DNA of 64,000 nt from NCBI GenBank assembly GCA_017551675.1, contig JAFZLC010000007.1:1-64000 (forward strand), in the 5' to 3' direction. The notes below the pieces were generated by a model. That model was not told the DNA's origin, did not search any database, and was given only the letters and a program-made list of their open reading frames with translations. Both the position numbers and the translations under genes were made by a program. Shown in pieces: positions 1 through 6,941 of the stretch (the stretch's first letter is position 1; the number at the start of each line of letters is the position of its first letter). The stretch is from Paludibacteraceae bacterium (GTDB taxonomy: Bacteria; Bacteroidota; Bacteroidia; Bacteroidales; Paludibacteraceae).

Positions 1-507
1 AAATTGACACGACAGAAGGAATCTAATGCTTTCGTACGATTCTATATGCGCCTATACGGGATAATCGGCGCTATAATTGCCTTTTTAATGTTAATCGAAT
101 TAGGCTTTTGGCATTTTAGAAGAGGTGAAATGGTAGCCGAAGACTCTAATTACATTATCAGGAGAGTGCATCAGGGCATAATTATCTCGATTGATCCTGA
201 TTTGTTTAAGCTGTATGAAAAACATGGCGTTTTCGAACGGTATGTCACCACATTAACTTCAGATCATTTCATATACGATATGAAGTCGGTTCAATTTCAT
301 GAAGATTTGTCTGCCGTTTCCTTCAAATTAGAATTGACGGAAGCGTGGAAAAAAGAGTGGTCTGGACCTGAATATTCAGAATCTGATACAGCATCCATCT
401 ACAAAGTTGTACCTATCCATGAGGAGGAGTTCGACCGCCATCGCCAAGAAATCGACAGCTTAAAAAAGAGTCTTAATAGTTTGCAAGAGAATAAAGAACT
501 AGATTGA
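1..507 (+). CDS. Unrecognised membrane-anchored protein, 5' end cut by the window
   Basis: The reading frame is open at the first base, so the true start may lie upstream; a TTG at 4 is the only candidate inside the window. A hydrophobic segment at about residues 18-36 (IIGAIIAFLMLIELGFW) predicts one membrane helix near the N-terminus, followed by a soluble domain and a charged C-terminal stretch (about residues 140-160, REIDSLKKSLNSLQ) that looks like a short coiled coil. I do not recognise a family. Downstream is a non-coding stretch with its own promoter, so it is probably the last gene of its unit. Confidence 0.6.
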   Translation, partial: KLTRQKESNAFVRFYMRLYGIIGAIIAFLMLIELGFWHFRRGEMVAEDSNYIIRRVHQGIIISIDPDLFKLYEKHGVFERYVTTLTSDHFIYDMKSVQFHEDLSAVSFKLELTEAWKKEWSGPEYSESDTASIYKVVPIHEEEFDRHRQEIDSLKKSLNSLQENKELD

Positions 508-581
508 TGTCATAACCTACGGTGTTGTCAATTTGCGGGTAATTTTGAACCATATATTTTCCCCCTTCATAAATAATTTTC

Positions 582-589
582 TATATTTG
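582..589 (+). promoter_or_regulatory. Bacteroidetes -7 box for the small ORF cassette
   Basis: TATATTTG matches the TAnnTTTG -7 consensus. No clear -33 TTTG is present at the usual distance. Transcription would begin near 595 and run straight into the hairpin at 605-658. Confidence 0.5.
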
Positions 590-604
590 CACAAGGGGAA
601 AATA

Positions 605-658
605 AAAACCATCCATGCGATAAAGGCAACTTATATAGTCCTTTTGGTGGATGGTTTT
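605..658 (+). other. Leader hairpin (11-bp perfect inverted repeat)
   Basis: AAAACCATCCA at 605-615 is the exact complement of TGGATGGTTTT at 648-658, with a 32-nt loop. It sits between the predicted start of transcription and the ATG at 702. The T run after the stem is short and broken (ATTTTCTTC), so it could be a weak terminator/attenuator or a protein-binding leader; the sequence does not decide. Confidence 0.5.
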
Positions 659-701
659 ATTTTCTTCTGTAATCAAAATGGGTCATTTAATATTTACGGC
701 T

Positions 702-905
702 ATGGCGACAATAACATTAAATTATAATGGAAGAAACAAGATAGCAAAAGCAATCGTTAAAATGATTGTAGACTCAGGCTTGTTTAGAGTGCTTACAGAT
801 GACGAACCAAACGTAACAACAAAGCGAGCAATAAAAGATGCAAAGGAGGGGAGAACATATAAGGCGGAGAATTTGGATGACCTTGTTAAATATTTAAATT
901 CGTAA
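702..905 (+). CDS. Small antitoxin-like protein (67 aa)
   Basis: Starts at ATG 702 (MATITLNYNGRNKIAK); the in-frame codons further upstream lie in the leader hairpin region and look non-coding. The layout, a short beta-strand/helix start (ITLNYNGRN) followed by an acidic/basic tail ending DAKEGRTYKAENLDDLVKYL, resembles small Bacteroidetes proteins that often sit beside RelE/YafQ-type toxins; this is from memory of the pattern, not a search. It lies 2 nt before the next ORF, so the two are probably co-translated. No toxin gene is recognisable next to it. Alternative: an unrelated small DNA-binding protein. Confidence 0.55.
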   Translation: MATITLNYNGRNKIAKAIVKMIVDSGLFRVLTDDEPNVTTKRAIKDAKEGRTYKAENLDDLVKYLNS

Positions 906-907
906 TT

Positions 908-1045
908 ATGAGAAAATTGGGTGAGTCTAAAACAGAAAAAAACAAAATCACAAAAAGTCCATATAACCCTAATTTTGTGGAAAAAATAAAACGTAGTGCA
1001 AAAAGCAGGGGTAAAGCTATAAAAACAGAAGATTTATGGAAGTGA
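908..1045 (+). CDS. Tiny antitoxin-like protein (45 aa)
   Basis: ATG 908 follows the preceding stop by two bases, so translation is probably coupled. The protein is very basic. Its core SPYNPNFVEKIKRS and end GKAIKTEDLWK match a motif pair I associate with small Bacteroidetes antitoxins that precede a toxin gene; here nothing toxin-like follows. At 45 residues it is too short to hold a separate DNA-binding domain. It may be an orphan, a truncated remnant, or the partner of the 67-residue protein. Confidence 0.5.
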   Translation: MRKLGESKTEKNKITKSPYNPNFVEKIKRSAKSRGKAIKTEDLWK

Positions 1046-1112
1046 TGTGTTTTACACATAGGCATTGTAGAGACGCACGATCGACAAACGTAGTCTTCAT
1101 AAAAAAACAACA

Positions 1113-1253
1113 ATGAGTGCAGAAAATACAAATAATCATGTGAAATTCCTTTCCAAAGCATGTCTAGTTTTGGGAATACCTGCAACCATCTTGGCTGCAT
1201 TCAGAATTAGCTATGGCGCTTTTTATTCTCGGTATTTTTGTTTTTCTACATGA
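1113..1253 (+). CDS. Possible 46-aa hydrophobic peptide or gene remnant
   Basis: An ORF with an ATG at 1113 and a hydrophobic centre (KACLVLGIPATILAAF). The +1 frame continues the hydrophobic character from an ATG at 1213 (MALFILGIFVFLHEI), as if a small membrane protein had been frameshifted. Nothing else supports expression. It may be a decayed relative of the small membrane proteins at 3.0 and 4.7 kb. Confidence 0.2.
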   Translation: MSAENTNNHVKFLSKACLVLGIPATILAAFRISYGAFYSRYFCFST

Positions 1254-1311
1254 AATAAAAGTTCTGCCCTGAAAATTTCAATAACTCTTTTCTATAATGA
1301 AATTTTTTTTA

Positions 1312-1319
1312 TACGTTTG
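1312..1319 (+). promoter_or_regulatory. -7 box for the 26-residue-repeat surface protein
   Basis: TACGTTTG fits TAnnTTTG. It lies about 70 nt upstream of the ATG at 1389. An AT-only inverted repeat (AAAATTTCA at 1273-1281 region, TGAAATTTT at 1298-1306) just before it may end transcription from upstream. Confidence 0.5.
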
Positions 1320-1388
1320 TGTTCAATAAGGCAATTAATGGGGGGTGAGAACTCGTTTTGATTAATTTATAATAAAAAAGACAATACC

Positions 1389-2951
1389 ATGAAGAAAATT
1401 TTCTCAATGATTATGGTTATTTGCGTCGCTTGTATGGCGAATGCAGCCAATTATTTAACGTTTACAGCCGAAGAAGACAGTTCTTCGTTTGGAATGCAAG
1501 AAACTCCGGATCTTTGGTACTCTTTGGATGACGGAGCAACATGGAACGCCCTTGAGGATGGTGATATGGTTGTTTTGAAGAAGAAGGGTGACAAAGCATT
1601 GTTGAAGGGTGTTAATAGCGATGGAATAACATTTATGGATTCCAAATCAGATTTCAAGACATATTTTTTGATGACTGGAAAAATTGCAGCGAGTGGAAGT
1701 GTGATGAGCTTAATTGATGGAGTGGGAGAAACCACAGTTGTTCCAAGTATTGATTGTTTTGCTAGACTGTTCTTCAATTGTGCTAGTTTGACGCAAGCAC
1801 CAGAATTGACTGCCACGACATTGGCGGAGGATTGTTATTATCAGATGTTCTCAGGTTGTACTAGTTTGACAAAATCGCCAGAGTTGCCTGCTAAAACTTT
1901 GGTACATGGTTGTTACCTTTTTATGTTCAGTGAATGTACAAATTTGACACAAGTACCTGACCTGTTGGCTACTACAATGGCTGAGATTTGTTGCAAAGGT
2001 ATGTTTGAGGGTTGTACTAGTCTGACACAAGCGCCAGAATTACCTGCCATGACATTGGCAGAAAATTGTTATGATAACATGTTTAATCGATGCCGTAATT
2101 TGACAAAAGCGCCAAGTCTGCCAGCAACAACATTGGCGAGTGGTTGTTATAATGAAATGTTCAGTGGATGTGAGAGCTTAACGCAAGCACCTGAGTTGCC
2201 CGCTAAAGCATTGGCTCCAGGTTGCTATTACAGAATGTTTTATAATTGTGAAAATCTAACCAAAGCACCTGAATTAAATGCTACGGTATTGGCTAACGGT
2301 TGTTATTCGTATATGTTTGATGGATGTCCGAACTTATCCGAAGTAAAAGTTTCCTTCACCGAGTGGGGTGGATACGCCAAGGGAATGAAAACAATGAGAT
2401 GGCTTCCTGATGTTCCATCAACAGGTCTCTTTATATGTCCAGCAAGTTTACCTCTTGAATTTAATGATAGTAGAATTCCTAAAGGATGGAATGTAAAGTA
2501 TTTAGAAGTGGAGGAAGTTGAGAATCCTAACTGTCTGACCTTTATAGACAAAAAAGATGGCTCTGTGCTGGGATATGTAAACGTAGGGAAAGCATCTTCC
2601 ATTTCCTACTCTTTAGATGAGGGAGAGACATGGGTTCCTATTCCAGAAGGCGAATGGAATGTTCTGGTGAATGATGACGATATAATAATGCTGAAAGGTG
2701 TCGAAAGTGCGTTTCAGAGGGGCGAATGGGCAGGTGTGTCATCTGCATTCGCTGGAAAAACAATGGTCTGGACGGAAGGACGAGATATCTATGTGAGTGG
2801 CGCAAATGGTAAGGTCTCCCTCTATGATTTCTCTGGTAGATGTGTTTCAACTTCTATTGTGATTTCGGATCTTCATACGTTGACAGCCCCTGCACAAGGA
2901 ATCTATTTCATCAAGACGGAAAAAGAGACATTCTCTGTTTTGGTTCGATAG
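1389..2951 (+). CDS. Secreted BspA-like 26-residue-repeat protein with T9SS-type C-terminal tail
   Basis: 520 residues. A signal peptide covers about residues 1-20 (cleavage after MANA). Residues 133-314 are seven tandem repeats of exactly 26 residues, consensus SLTQAPELPATTLAxGCYxxMFSGCT, the DUF285/BspA-type surface repeat. Each unit carries Cys at positions 17 and 25. The repeats are flanked by two copies of a related module: residues 22-75 (YSLDDGATW, LLKGV) and 382-438 (YSLDEGETW, MLKGV). The last about 55 residues (NGKVSLYDFSGR ... GIYFIKTEKETFSVLV) have the pattern of a type IX secretion sorting domain. Inference: exported by signal peptide to the periplasm, then by T9SS to the surface; the T9SS core genes lie at 15.7-21.5 kb. 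Ligand unknown. A strong terminator follows. Confidence 0.85.
   Translation: MKKIFSMIMVICVACMANAANYLTFTAEEDSSSFGMQETPDLWYSLDDGATWNALEDGDMVVLKKKGDKALLKGVNSDGITFMDSKSDFKTYFLMTGKIAASGSVMSLIDGVGETTVVPSIDCFARLFFNCASLTQAPELTATTLAEDCYYQMFSGCTSLTKSPELPAKTLVHGCYLFMFSECTNLTQVPDLLATTMAEICCKGMFEGCTSLTQAPELPAMTLAENCYDNMFNRCRNLTKAPSLPATTLASGCYNEMFSGCESLTQAPELPAKALAPGCYYRMFYNCENLTKAPELNATVLANGCYSYMFDGCPNLSEVKVSFTEWGGYAKGMKTMRWLPDVPSTGLFICPASLPLEFNDSRIPKGWNVKYLEVEEVENPNCLTFIDKKDGSVLGYVNVGKASSISYSLDEGETWVPIPEGEWNVLVNDDDIIMLKGVESAFQRGEWAGVSSAFAGKTMVWTEGRDIYVSGANGKVSLYDFSGRCVSTSIVISDLHTLTAPAQGIYFIKTEKETFSVLVR
1785..2330 (+). repeat. Seven 78-bp coding repeats
   Basis: In-frame tandem units of 78 bp encoding the 26-residue repeats (residues 133-314 of the protein). 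They are diverged at DNA level, so recent slippage is not evident, but every unit has exactly the same length. Confidence 0.85.
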
Positions 2952-2962
2952 TATATAATTTT

Positions 2963-3001
2963 ATCACAGGCGGGATTTCATACCTGCCTGTGATTTTTTT
3001 T
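2963..3001 (+). terminator. Rho-independent terminator of the repeat-protein gene
   Basis: 12-bp stem (2963-2974 with 2983-2994, one G-U pair), 8-nt loop, then seven T residues. Starts 11 nt after the stop codon. Confidence 0.88.
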
Positions 3002-3010
3002 ATGTTGCTT

Positions 3011-3457
3011 ATGGAAAGTCACACAACTTCTCAATGCGAGGAAAATCAACAGTTCGAAGGTAACCTACGGAACTTGTTGATCTGTTACCTTGTGCTCACA
3101 GCATGTAAGGTGCTCGTGTTGGGATTGCTTATTTTTATCGTTGTGGAGTTGGCTGGATTTGGAGCACAGAGATTTGGGCATCCCAATTATATTTTTTTGA
3201 TGGTTGTCTCTGCCTTGCTGGCAGTGTTTAATGCCATAGTCTTTTATCATATATATCGCGCATATAAAGGGAACGTGAAATCAGTGAAATTTCTGATTGC
3301 CGTAATGGGGATTGATGCTGTGATTATTCTCGTGACGTCTGTTTTGATGTCCGTTAGCTTAGGTTCCATTCCTCTTATAATCGGATTCTTGGTAGTCGTT
3401 GGCTGTGGCGCATTGGCAGCAAGCCTCAATAAAGAGATTTCTCAAAATAAACGGTAA
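3011..3457 (+). CDS. Four-helix membrane protein, unrecognised
   Basis: Start chosen at ATG 3011 (MESHTTSQ); ATG 3002 is possible but touches the terminator T run. After a polar N-terminus of about 20 residues there are four hydrophobic segments, the last near the C-terminus (IIGFLVVVGCGALAAS). The loop and helix around IYRAYKGNVKSVKFLIAVMG resemble NVRALEGKLQSVNWLIAANV of the protein at 4746-5120, so the two are probably distant paralogues. It has no recognisable catalytic motif. Function unknown; inner-membrane location inferred. It lies 10 nt before a lipoprotein gene and may be co-transcribed with it. Confidence 0.65.
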   Translation: MESHTTSQCEENQQFEGNLRNLLICYLVLTACKVLVLGLLIFIVVELAGFGAQRFGHPNYIFLMVVSALLAVFNAIVFYHIYRAYKGNVKSVKFLIAVMGIDAVIILVTSVLMSVSLGSIPLIIGFLVVVGCGALAASLNKEISQNKR

Positions 3458-3467
3458 TAAATACATT

Positions 3468-4244
3468 ATGAAAAAAGAATTTTTAATTTTTGTGGTAGCA
3501 GGCTTTCTCTACTCAAGCTGTTCTTCAACCACCTCTCAGCAAAATGGTACAAATGCGACAGACACTTGTACGCTAAATGATTCGATAACGATTGATCCTA
3601 GTTCGTCTTCAGCCGACAATCAGGAATTTAATTCTGATTCGACGGATGATGGTATGCAGAATATTAAAAAGGATCCCTTTACATCGGTCGACCGACAACT
3701 CTTCGACGCATGTGGGGATGTGTCTGAATTGCGCATTGAAAAGTTCAAATGCGACTCTACATGGGGTGGGAATTTGGAACATGAAAATTGGCTTGACGAG
3801 AAATATACGTTTGACAAAAAAGGAATGGTCTCTTATGATCCAAAAGAGAAAATCAGACTTTCCCGCAATGAAAAGGGATTTCTTACTAAGAAAGAAGTTT
3901 ATGTAGGGGAGTTTGGCATTTGGACGTCTGAAGAATACGTTTATAATGAACAAGGCATGTTGGATACGTTAAAAACCAAAGGAATGGAGTGGGGTGGTGA
4001 GAAATCATTTCAGTATGATAAGTATTTGAATTGCATTTCTTCTAATGAACCATCGGTCGGTGAGGGTACTTATACCTATACGAACAATATTGAATATTTC
4101 AAAATTGTGGAATGGGATAGTCATGGTAACTGGACAAAACGACAAGTGAAGGTTGTTTCTAACTATTCCAACGATATGAAAACAATAGAAAAAGAGGAGG
4201 TCAACTATCGAATTGAGACAAGGTCGATAGCTTATTATGAATAA
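3468..4244 (+). CDS. Lipoprotein with YD-like repeat character
   Basis: Start at ATG 3468 gives a lipoprotein signal (MKKEFLIFVVAGFLYSSC) with Cys18 as the lipidation site; upstream in-frame codons overlap the previous gene. A Ser/Thr/Asn-rich linker of about 45 residues follows, then a domain with short repeated elements (YTFDKKGMV, YVYNEQGML, WDSHGNWTKR) like the YD-type repeats of Bacteroidales lipoproteins. Length is 258 residues. Probably a periplasmic or surface lipoprotein; no enzyme motif seen and function unknown. Confidence 0.75.
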   Translation: MKKEFLIFVVAGFLYSSCSSTTSQQNGTNATDTCTLNDSITIDPSSSSADNQEFNSDSTDDGMQNIKKDPFTSVDRQLFDACGDVSELRIEKFKCDSTWGGNLEHENWLDEKYTFDKKGMVSYDPKEKIRLSRNEKGFLTKKEVYVGEFGIWTSEEYVYNEQGMLDTLKTKGMEWGGEKSFQYDKYLNCISSNEPSVGEGTYTYTNNIEYFKIVEWDSHGNWTKRQVKVVSNYSNDMKTIEKEEVNYRIETRSIAYYE

Positions 4245-4343
4245 CAAAGTCATTTATAAAGGTTCTCTTTTTAATCACTATGATCTTTCATGTGCGTCTG
4301 TTCACGCACTAACAGAAGAATGGTAACAAAAAAATATTGCGAT

Positions 4344-4688
4344 ATGAAAAAAATAGTCACATTCATGTTTTTGTTATTTTTGTGCGGTTCTGTTCACGCG
4401 CAGGTTAAAATCAGCAAATCCGATTGTAGTGTAACCGTCAATGGCAAGACGTTTCCTCTTTCGGGTAAGGTGAAGATAGTGGAAAGTTTTCCTGATATCA
4501 AGGTTCAGATAGTGGAGAGTTTCCCTGATGTGGAGATAAAGCTCACAGACAGTTCGTGGCCAAAGTGTTGCGAATGGAAGATGGTGGAATCGTTTCCCGA
4601 TGTTAAAATTCAGTTTGTCAACTCTTTCCCCGATATTAAGGTTAAGTTTGTCAACTCCTTCCCTAAAGTGGTGAAGGAAAAGAAATGA
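4344..4688 (+). CDS. Exported protein built of 11-residue ESFPD repeats
   Basis: Start at ATG 4344 gives a clean signal peptide (MKKIVTFMFLLFLCGSVHAQ). After a short region with one Cys, the rest is a chain of about six imperfect 11-residue units: KIVESFPDIKV, QIVESFPDVEI, a diverged unit with WPKCCEW, KMVESFPDVKI, QFVNSFPDIKV, KFVNSFPKVVK. Regular alternation of beta-type residues with a conserved S-F-P-D turn suggests an elongated beta structure or solenoid. 114 residues in all. I do not know a named family for it. It stands alone between a lipoprotein and a membrane protein. Periplasmic or extracellular location inferred from the signal peptide. Confidence 0.7.
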   Translation: MKKIVTFMFLLFLCGSVHAQVKISKSDCSVTVNGKTFPLSGKVKIVESFPDIKVQIVESFPDVEIKLTDSSWPKCCEWKMVESFPDVKIQFVNSFPDIKVKFVNSFPKVVKEKK

Positions 4689-4745
4689 CAACTTTTCCAT
4701 CTATATCGTTTGGAATATCACTTAATTGTTGTATGTTTGTTGTAA

Positions 4746-5120
4746 ATGAATAAGACTTTAAAGGGAATATTAATAGCGTTCGTCATCTATTCAGGATTAA
4801 AGATGAGCGGGTGGGTAATAGCCATTGCTATAGAGACATTCGCAAGGTTGATGGCGTCGCAAAAATCCACTCAGCATTTTGCACCTTTGATAATTTTTAC
4901 AGTTTTGGTGTTTACTTTTTATATTGTTACCATAATCCAGAATGTTCGTGCGTTAGAGGGTAAATTGCAATCCGTGAATTGGTTGATCGCTGCAAATGTG
5001 ATTAGCGTTATATTTAGCATTTTTGCGATTATAAAAATCCATCCATATTTTGCTTTGTTGCTTATTGCCAGTTTGGTATTTGGGGCATTGCTCTTTATAT
5101 ATAAAAATAAGGTTACCTAA
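4746..5120 (+). CDS. Four-helix membrane protein, likely paralogue of the one at 3.0 kb
   Basis: 124 residues with four hydrophobic segments (about 8-30, 46-64, 77-95, 100-117) and a short basic tail (YKNKVT). Spacing of helices and the central loop (NVRALEGKLQSVNWLIAANV) match the protein encoded at 3011-3457. No catalytic motif. Start at ATG 4746 is the only good choice. Function unknown; integral inner-membrane protein is inferred from hydrophobicity only. Confidence 0.7.
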   Translation: MNKTLKGILIAFVIYSGLKMSGWVIAIAIETFARLMASQKSTQHFAPLIIFTVLVFTFYIVTIIQNVRALEGKLQSVNWLIAANVISVIFSIFAIIKIHPYFALLLIASLVFGALLFIYKNKVT

Positions 5121-5166
5121 TACGATTTATACAATTCACAGAAAAAAGATAGAGTAAACAGACATA

Positions 5167-5820
5167 ATGAAAATTATAAGTTATAATATCAATTCATGTA
5201 CACAGTGGAAGGTGGATCGGTTATTCGAAGAGAATGCGGATGTTTATGTCGTCCCTGAAGTAGCAGAGGGAATAAAGATTCCTGATGATTTTGAAATGAA
5301 ATGGATCGGCAAGTATTCATCAAAAGGTCTTGGTGTGATTTGGCGTAAGGAACAGGGCATTGTGCCTGATTGGTATAACGATAAACTATCATATGCCATT
5401 CCGATGATTTATAATGATGTTTTTATTCTAGGATTTTGGCCTACCAAAATTGGAAACGAAACATATACACAAATTGCCAAAGAAATCCTTGAATATTACT
5501 TGAATTACCTTAAAAAGTATGAACAGTGTATTGTGACGGGTGATTTTAATTTGTTTCACAAAAAAGATAATACGAACAAAGCGGCTGATATTCTGAAAGC
5601 AGATGAGTTGTTGAAATCGTGTGGATTGTCAAGCGTGTATCATACTATAACTGCTCAGGCAATGGGGGCTGAATCACAATTTACGTATTATCATCAACGA
5701 CATAGTGATAATCCGTTCTTCTTAGATTATACATATTCAAAGTTGCCTGTGAAGAAATATTCCTTGGAACCGTGGGATAGCAAGATGAGCGACCATGTAT
5801 GCCAGGTAATAGAGATTTAG
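5167..5820 (+). CDS. Endonuclease/exonuclease/phosphatase-fold hydrolase
   Basis: 217 residues, no signal peptide, so cytoplasmic. The order of motifs is that of the EEP superfamily (DNase I, AP endonuclease, inositol phosphatase): SYNIN with Asn7, Glu31 in VVPEV as metal ligand, GDFNLF at 125-130 (Asp126, Asn128), Asp187 in LDYTY, and SDH at 208-210 with the catalytic His. All expected active-site residues are present, so a metal-dependent phosphodiesterase activity is likely; the substrate cannot be read from sequence. It stands among unknown membrane and lipoprotein genes. Shorter than ExoIII-type AP endonucleases (about 260-270). Confidence 0.8.
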   Translation: MKIISYNINSCTQWKVDRLFEENADVYVVPEVAEGIKIPDDFEMKWIGKYSSKGLGVIWRKEQGIVPDWYNDKLSYAIPMIYNDVFILGFWPTKIGNETYTQIAKEILEYYLNYLKKYEQCIVTGDFNLFHKKDNTNKAADILKADELLKSCGLSSVYHTITAQAMGAESQFTYYHQRHSDNPFFLDYTYSKLPVKKYSLEPWDSKMSDHVCQVIEI

Positions 5821-5906
5821 AATTCTTGTCAACGAGGCTTCTTATCATTTTTATCTCTTGCATGACAAAAATAATAACACATAACAAACATAAAACATAA
5901 AAAAGC

Positions 5907-6653
5907 ATGAAGAATTTAAAATTAATGGTGATAGGATTGGGCTTTCTTTCATTCCTATCGTGTAAGCAAACTAGTCAGTACGCCGTTGAAAAGTATGTTG
6001 AAGGGGAGAATGCGAAATTGCCCGTTGATGTGACAGCGTATATGTCGTACGATAGTATAAAATGTGATAAAGAAGGAAACAAGGTCGTTATGTACTTTGC
6101 CGTATTCAATGATTTGGTTATAAAGGGGTTGCAACAGACAGATGTTGAATCATCTAAAATGGTGATGATAGACATGTTGCAGAAAGACGCGAAAACACAA
6201 ACTCTTTTGAGTGTGGTGAAGGAAGCAGGTTATTCCATTGCTATAACTTATCTGACAAAAGAAAGTGAAAAGATACTGGATGTCACGATTGACCCTGAAG
6301 AGTTTGACAAAAAAGTGGACGCTTCACAATCGGAAAATAATTTAAGGAATAAAATCGATGCAGACCTTAAGACAATTAAGTCCCTTTGCCCAAGAGAACT
6401 TGATGAGGTCACTATTCTAAAGGATGCGGAAATGGATTGGGATAATATGAGGTTTACTTATATGTATCAGTTGCATGATATAGAGATTGAAGATAAGGAA
6501 ATGGCAAAGGAGAGTTTGAGGGAACAACTGATGCCAACTATGTTAGGTCCTGCAATGAGTGTCTTCAGAGAGTCTAATATTACCATTGTCTATCAATACG
6601 AGTTGGGCGATGATACAATAAGAGTAGTCTTTATGCCTGAAGATTACAAATAA
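5907..6653 (+). CDS. Lipoprotein with two tandem copies of one domain
   Basis: Lipoprotein signal MKNLKLMVIGLGFLSFLSC with Cys19. The two halves look alike: one (about residues 50-130) runs from a VMYFAVFND strand through a helix to YSIAITYLTKESEKILDVTIDPEEF, the other (about 165-248) from RFTYMYQLHD through a helix to ITIVYQYELGDDTIRVVFMPEDY. This suggests an internal duplication of an alpha/beta domain ending in a paired strand. 248 residues. Function not recognised. A terminator follows at once. Confidence 0.72.
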   Translation: MKNLKLMVIGLGFLSFLSCKQTSQYAVEKYVEGENAKLPVDVTAYMSYDSIKCDKEGNKVVMYFAVFNDLVIKGLQQTDVESSKMVMIDMLQKDAKTQTLLSVVKEAGYSIAITYLTKESEKILDVTIDPEEFDKKVDASQSENNLRNKIDADLKTIKSLCPRELDEVTILKDAEMDWDNMRFTYMYQLHDIEIEDKEMAKESLREQLMPTMLGPAMSVFRESNITIVYQYELGDDTIRVVFMPEDYK

Positions 6654-6666
6654 AGAGGAAAAATAA

Positions 6667-6709
6667 AAGGAAAGAGGATGAGTCCGATGGATGCATCCTC
6701 TTTCTTTTG
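6667..6709 (+). terminator. Terminator of the duplicated-domain lipoprotein gene
   Basis: GAAAGAGGATG (6670-6680) pairs with CATCCTCTTTC (6694-6704), followed by TTTT. It lies directly next to the 3' end of the convergent tRNA-Gly gene and may serve both strands. Confidence 0.75.
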
Positions 6710-6782
6710 AGCGGTAAACGGGACTCGAACCCGCGACCCCCAGCTTGGGAAGCTAGTGCTCTACCAACTGAGCTATTGCCGC
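6710..6782 (-). tRNA. tRNA-Gly (anticodon CCC)
   Basis: The minus strand folds into a complete 73-nt cloverleaf: 7-bp acceptor stem (one C-A mismatch), D arm with AGTTGGTA loop, anticodon stem CTAGC/GCTGG around loop TTCCCAA (anticodon CCC, codon GGG), T arm GCGGG-TTCGAGT-CCCGT and discriminator U. CCA is not encoded. A -7 box lies 35 nt upstream. Confidence 0.95.
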
Positions 6783-6816
6783 AAGCTTATTAGCATTCTT
6801 TTGCCTTATGGTATTG

Positions 6817-6824
6817 CAAAGGTA
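6817..6824 (-). promoter_or_regulatory. -7 box of tRNA-Gly
   Basis: Minus-strand TACCTTTG, the same octamer as in front of tRNA-Gln and valS. Predicted transcription start about 6810. Confidence 0.7.
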
Positions 6825-6880
6825 ATCTTTTTTCGGATTTGAAGTATCGGGTAGGGAATAAAATTGTGATTACATATAAT

Positions 6881-6931
6881 AAAAAACAGGAAGAATGTGG
6901 ACATTCACACACATCCTTCCTTCTGTTTTTT
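6881..6931 (-). terminator. Terminator of the transglutaminase-like pair
   Basis: On the minus strand GGAAGGATGTG pairs with CACATTCTTCC and AAAAAACA with TGTTTTTT, with a 3-nt bulge between; the U run ends the structure. Starts 11 nt after the stop of the 723-residue gene. Confidence 0.8.
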
Positions 6932-6941
6932 GTGGGGTGGA

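Noticed and set aside
886-1200. 104-residue minus-strand ORF
   Set aside because: No homology-like features, opposite to the small coupled ORFs, and no promoter on that strand.
1785-2330. CRISPR-like or minisatellite array
   Set aside because: The 78-bp units are diverged coding repeats in one frame with no spacer structure.
2840-3010. N-terminal extension of the membrane protein at 3011 into the repeat-protein gene
   Set aside because: It would overlap 112 bases of a better-supported gene and its terminator, and the extra residues look random.
1-6660. Mobile island or prophage remnant
   Set aside because: No integrase, transposase, phage structural gene or terminal repeats were visible; the tRNA-Gly at its right edge has no second copy of its 3' end in the window.
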